Shown here piece after piece: positions 60,421-64,000 of a DNA stretch of 64,000 nucleotides; position 1 is the first letter of the stretch; each line of letters starts with the position of its first letter. The translations under genes were made by a program, and so were the position numbers. A model generated the notes under the pieces. That model saw nothing but the letters and a program-made list of their open reading frames with translations, was not told where the DNA came from and did not search any database. Source of the stretch: Phialocephala subalpina (lineage: Eukaryota; Ascomycota; Leotiomycetes; Helotiales; Mollisiaceae); NCBI GenBank assembly GCA_900073065.1, contig FJOG01000020.1, positions 28,859-92,858 of the forward strand. The letters run 5' to 3'.

Positions 60421-61060
60421 GGTCTATTGAGTTCAAGGACGTGCGAGGATATACATCACAAGAAAAAGCTCATCTAGACCGTCGACGTTCTTTTCCATGA
60501 TTAGTGTGTCAAATGAGTAGAGTAGAGCATATCCCCCTGTTCAATTCAGCATCCACGGTAGTTTTACCCGCGGCATCCACATGCTGGCTTGGAACATATT
60601 TTCCACAGCCTTGGAAACGAAAGTCTAGAGACGTCGAACCATAGGTGAGCCGAAGCGAAGCCCGACGGAGATTTCAACGTTTCGTTTAAGCGCCCAATGA
60701 AAAAATAGCCGTCGGAATTGAAAGCGGGCTCATGAAATTTAAAGTTCGGTAGAAAATATTCGCAAGTCGGCGCATGGACTGCTGAAAATATGGCTTTAAT
60801 GATAGTGTGGATTAAACATCCGCATCGCATCAATAGAACGCGAGGTGAAGGGTTAATGGTTCGGTTTTATAATATCTAAAAATAACCGCATCTCAATTGG
60901 CCTTTATTATTGTAATTGACTGGATTATACAACAGATGGAATTTGTTGAATTTGAGCTGGGAGCTCTGAATTGACTACCTAAGAAAGCTATCCTACAGTG
61001 GAAGGTACTCTGTATTTATAAGTCCCTGGTGGCCGAAGTACCTGTAAGCTACAACACCGT
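60421..61060. other. Sequence between two mobile elements
   Basis: 640 bp of normal composition between the Mutator-like MITE and the AT-rich element. No gene is recognised. Confidence 0.45.
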
Positions 61061-63049
61061 GCCTTATCCGTTACGCTGCTGCCAGCTTTGCGTTGGTCCG
61101 AGCTTCGCTTAATTCTGACTAACCAGAAGGTTGGATTTTAGGCATTATAAAGGTAAAATTATCCTATTCTCTATAGAATCTCTCAAAATAAGACCTCTCT
61201 TTACACAAATAGATATCACATTATTTGCAATTATAAATTAATTAGTGCTTTATTATTTCACGCTTCTTATTCGCAGTAATTTCGCTTAAAATAATTTTTT
61301 TTCTCGATTAATCTGAAAATTTACTCTTTATATATACTTTATAGTATTTCCTCTTAGCCATTTTTACTTGTTGATAAAGTTGCGAAGGCCTCTTATTTGC
61401 TTCGAAAGTAATATAGGCTACTTTTTTCTTTGGAGAACGATAAGTATTTTTTACTTTAGTTAAAAGTATTCCAATTAATTAATAACGGAAATCTTATTGG
61501 CTTCTGAAGTTTATTTTACGTGGAAGTAATATATTAGAACGCTTTGCAAATAAATAATAGTTACTTAAGATTCCTCTGAATAATTAGTACTTAATAACTT
61601 AATGTTTACTTCGTTTAATATATCGTAAACCCGAGTTTTGAGAAATCAAATAATTAAATTCGTTAATAATACTTATATAATAATTGTAATTATTAGCGAC
61701 CTTGGGAATATATAATTACTTTTTAGTATTATCTCCAAAAAGTACTCGAGATGTTTTTTGCTTTCGAGGAAATCTCCTTAAATCGCATTTTTTAATTAAA
61801 AACTTTTTCGTTATTTAATAAAATTAAAAATATTATTAAAATAAATATTTAATCTTTTTAATTAATATAATAAACTTTCCCATCGAGTATAAGTATTAAA
61901 TAAATTTCCCTTTAAAATATATAATCGTTTTTATTACTTTTCTTAAGGTTTTTAAGTTTTTATATAATACCAAAATTATTTCGATATATTCTCGTAATTC
62001 TTATATTTAATACTCGAGTATATATAATGAATCGATTAAATATAAACAAATTATCGAGATAAATATAATATTTATAATCTAATAATAATTTAAAAAGTCG
62101 TTAAATCAAATATAAAACTATAATTTGTATTTTATTTCCGCTTTTTTTTTCTTGTATTATTTCTTTTAATTTATATAATATTTTTATTCTTATTAACCCA
62201 TTTTTATCGTTAAGAATATATTAATTCCAACAAAGAAAAAAATTATTCTAAGTAATTATTTATACTTTAAAGCTTATTAATATAAGCTTTTATAATATAA
62301 TAATTAAATCTCGATTAAAAATCTAAATATTATAATTAATATATTATATATAATCGTATAAATTGCGTATTTATTTTCTATTATTAATTTATATTTATAA
62401 TATTAGTATTTAATATTAAATTTACTTTTCAATACGATTTAAAAATATAATTTCTAATTAATTTAAACTTTATATATAATTTTTAAAAGTAATCTTTATA
62501 TATTTTATTTATAATAAAATAATTTAATATATATTTCTTCGTATCCTAATAATTAAATATCTTATTATAAATATATAAAGTTATATAAACTTTAATCCTA
62601 AAGTAAATATAAATTTCTTCGGGATATATATTATATTATTTATTCTTATAATAATAAAATAAAAAATCGTTTTTAATATATCAATTATAAAAATTTATTT
62701 TCTAAATAATCCAATTAATAATTTCTAGCGTATAATATATTATAAATAAAGTAATAAAATCATTTGAAGAGATATCCTTTAGAAATCAAATCTCGTAATC
62801 GAAATTTGGTAATTATATAAAATAAAACGTATTTTTTGTTTTTGTTAATAATTTAATATTAAAACGAAGGATTCTTTTATTGGTAAAATTATAAATAGTA
62901 TTTTTAAGTATTGTAATTATAATATAATAATAAAATTAGAGTGTTTATTTATATATAAATAGTGATGCGGCATTTTGGTGTTCCTTCGGAACATTTGTTA
63001 TTCCGGCCTCGAGTAGACGCAAAGCTGGCAGTAGCGTAACGGATAGGCA
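61061..63049. mobile_element. AT-rich element with inverted arms, probably RIP-mutated
   Basis: Arms 61061-61092 and 63018-63049 are inverted copies of about 32 bp (TTACGCTGCTGCCAGCTTTG against TTACGCTACTGCCAGCTTTG), with one indel and one mismatch. Between them, about 61.15-62.95 kb is extremely AT-rich, full of TA and nearly lacking CA and TG while some CG remains, the pattern left by repeat-induced point mutation. Any transposase has been erased. No target duplication was found. Confidence 0.62.
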
Positions 63050-63334
63050 ATAACGCCCCGTATCGTGGGGCTTCAGGCTACAGCGCCCTATAGCTAGCCT
63101 ATCAAATACCAACAGAATTCCTTCTGTTCTTTCTAGCTTTGTCAACCAAGTTATTACAGGTTCAATTTATAGTGCAAGCAGCAATAGTATCATACATCAA
63201 AATAATTGGGATTCTAATAAATTTGCTCAAAGCTTGAATGATTGTAATGAAATTCAATTGAAACTCTATGAAGCTTTTTAAGATGGTAAAATATTTCTAG
63301 ACATAAATAATTGTGAGATCATAAGTGTAATCCT

Positions 63335-64000
63335 TCAAATTTGTTGACCTCCGGCGGCATCAGCAGCCGGCACCACAATCATTTTCTTGAGCTTTATATC
63401 CCACTCTTTTTCTGGACTGGTAAATGTATAACCGATCCAATGGCCCAATGTTGATTGTACCTCATAAAAAATAGGTGCATCTTTCTCCAGTTGCTTCATG
63501 TTGACACTCTTCAAATCCCGTATGTCTCCAAACTTATTTATAACGACTCCCCCCGCGTCTTCTTCTCTTAAGATGGCCTTGATGGCAGCCATGTTTTGCT
63601 GGAGCTCCTGGATAGATCGAGCAGCAAATATTGTGCTCGTCCCCAGTGTTCTATCCGGTACAGTCATAACCTTCGACACAGAATACCTAAGCGCAAGAGA
63701 CGCGAGATCAACGCCTCTTGTTTCAACCAAGTCTGATGCTTGCCTGATGGCATGGCGTAGCCCTTCTGGAGCAGGATGCCAATCTCCTATGCCGCCAATA
63801 GGGACACCATGCGAGCGTAGCATTCCAATTCCCAGAGGGCTAGAATTGAAGACGCAATTGATACCAGCAGCACGCAGATGCTGAAGGCCAATCTCCAGGT
63901 TTGTATTTTGAAGTGTCAATTGTGCCCAGCACTGAACTGCATCAAGAGGTCGACCGAATCTCGCTCGAGCTAAAGTAGCAACTTTGACGAGTTTGTCGAT
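63335..64000 (-). CDS. Aldo-keto reductase, D-arabinose/L-galactose dehydrogenase type (partial)
   Basis: The frame is open from the window edge to the stop at 63335, 221 residues of the C-terminal part. Motifs: LQHLRAAGINCVFNSSPLGI, GMLRSHGVP, DWHPAPEGLRHAI, VDLASLALRYSV and the end KEWDIKLKKMIVVPAADAA. This matches the fungal Ara2 family, which oxidises D-arabinose to the lactone used to make D-erythroascorbate with NAD. The catalytic Tyr and N-terminal half lie outside the window, so activity cannot be judged. Confidence 0.85.
   Translation of the reverse strand: MDKLVKVATLARARFGRPLDAVQCWAQLTLQNTNLEIGLQHLRAAGINCVFNSSPLGIGMLRSHGVPIGGIGDWHPAPEGLRHAIRQASDLVETRGVDLASLALRYSVSKVMTVPDRTLGTSTIFAARSIQELQQNMAAIKAILREEDAGGVVINKFGDIRDLKSVNMKQLEKDAPIFYEVQSTLGHWIGYTFTSPEKEWDIKLKKMIVVPAADAAGGQQI

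Noticed and set aside
1..64000. CRISPR arrays, rRNA and tRNA genes, bacterial operons
   Set aside because: None seen. The DNA is eukaryotic; no cloverleaf with a GTTCGAATC-type loop or regularly spaced repeats was found by eye, and a tRNA scan was not possible here.

Overview
The window is nuclear DNA of a filamentous ascomycete. Almost every gene has short introns of about 45-75 nt with GT...AG ends and CTAAC/CTGAC-type branch sites. The recognisable proteins (AP-2 sigma, SPT3, SNU23, DPH5, HIS5, ATG22) are fungal, and the lineage-restricted ones (2EXR, CorA-like, NACHT-ankyrin, kinase-vWA) are typical of Pezizomycotina. A leotiomycete is my best guess, but that is an inference from family content and not a proof. 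All spliced models were built by hand by joining exons with matching phase; none is backed by RNA evidence.

Layout. 0-3 kb: DPH5 and SNU23 head to head, then a 2EXR protein. 4.3-10.3 kb: two accessory genes on the minus strand, a kinase-vWA fusion and a CorA-like membrane protein, which share a proline-rich motif; the CorA-like gene has a probable broken splice acceptor. 10.6-18.1 kb: a small gene, a dead GMC oxidoreductase, an 11-exon gene for an unrecognised protein with an HEXXH motif, and a truncated copy of it carrying stop codons. 18.3-28.8 kb: a tail-anchored kinase, AP-2 sigma, a large zinc-knuckle protein, a 526-base assembly gap, histidinol-phosphate aminotransferase and an extended SDR. 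28.8-34.4 kb: no gene recognised. 34.4-44 kb: AhpD-like protein, ATG22, SPT3, an M24 peptidase, a decayed gene and a Bli-3-like flavoprotein that may have a mitochondrial form. 44-50 kb is gene-poor. 50.6-54.7 kb: a fungal NLR (STAND N-terminal domain, NACHT, ankyrin repeats). 55-59 kb: small degenerate genes and a 521-residue protein built from a duplicated module. 59.2-63.1 kb: a transposon cluster with a hAT-like MITE, a Mutator-like MITE with a 9-bp target duplication and a very AT-rich element that looks RIP-mutated. 63.3 kb to the end: the 3' part of a D-arabinose/L-galactose dehydrogenase.

Housekeeping genes (translation, splicing, histidine synthesis, endocytosis, SAGA transcription, vacuolar efflux) alternate with accessory genes for signalling, immunity-like recognition and secretion. 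Several accessory genes are dead or dying. Their stop codons are mostly TAG or TAA where a CAG or CAA codon would fit. This matches the C-to-T change at CpA made by repeat-induced point mutation, but other causes are possible.
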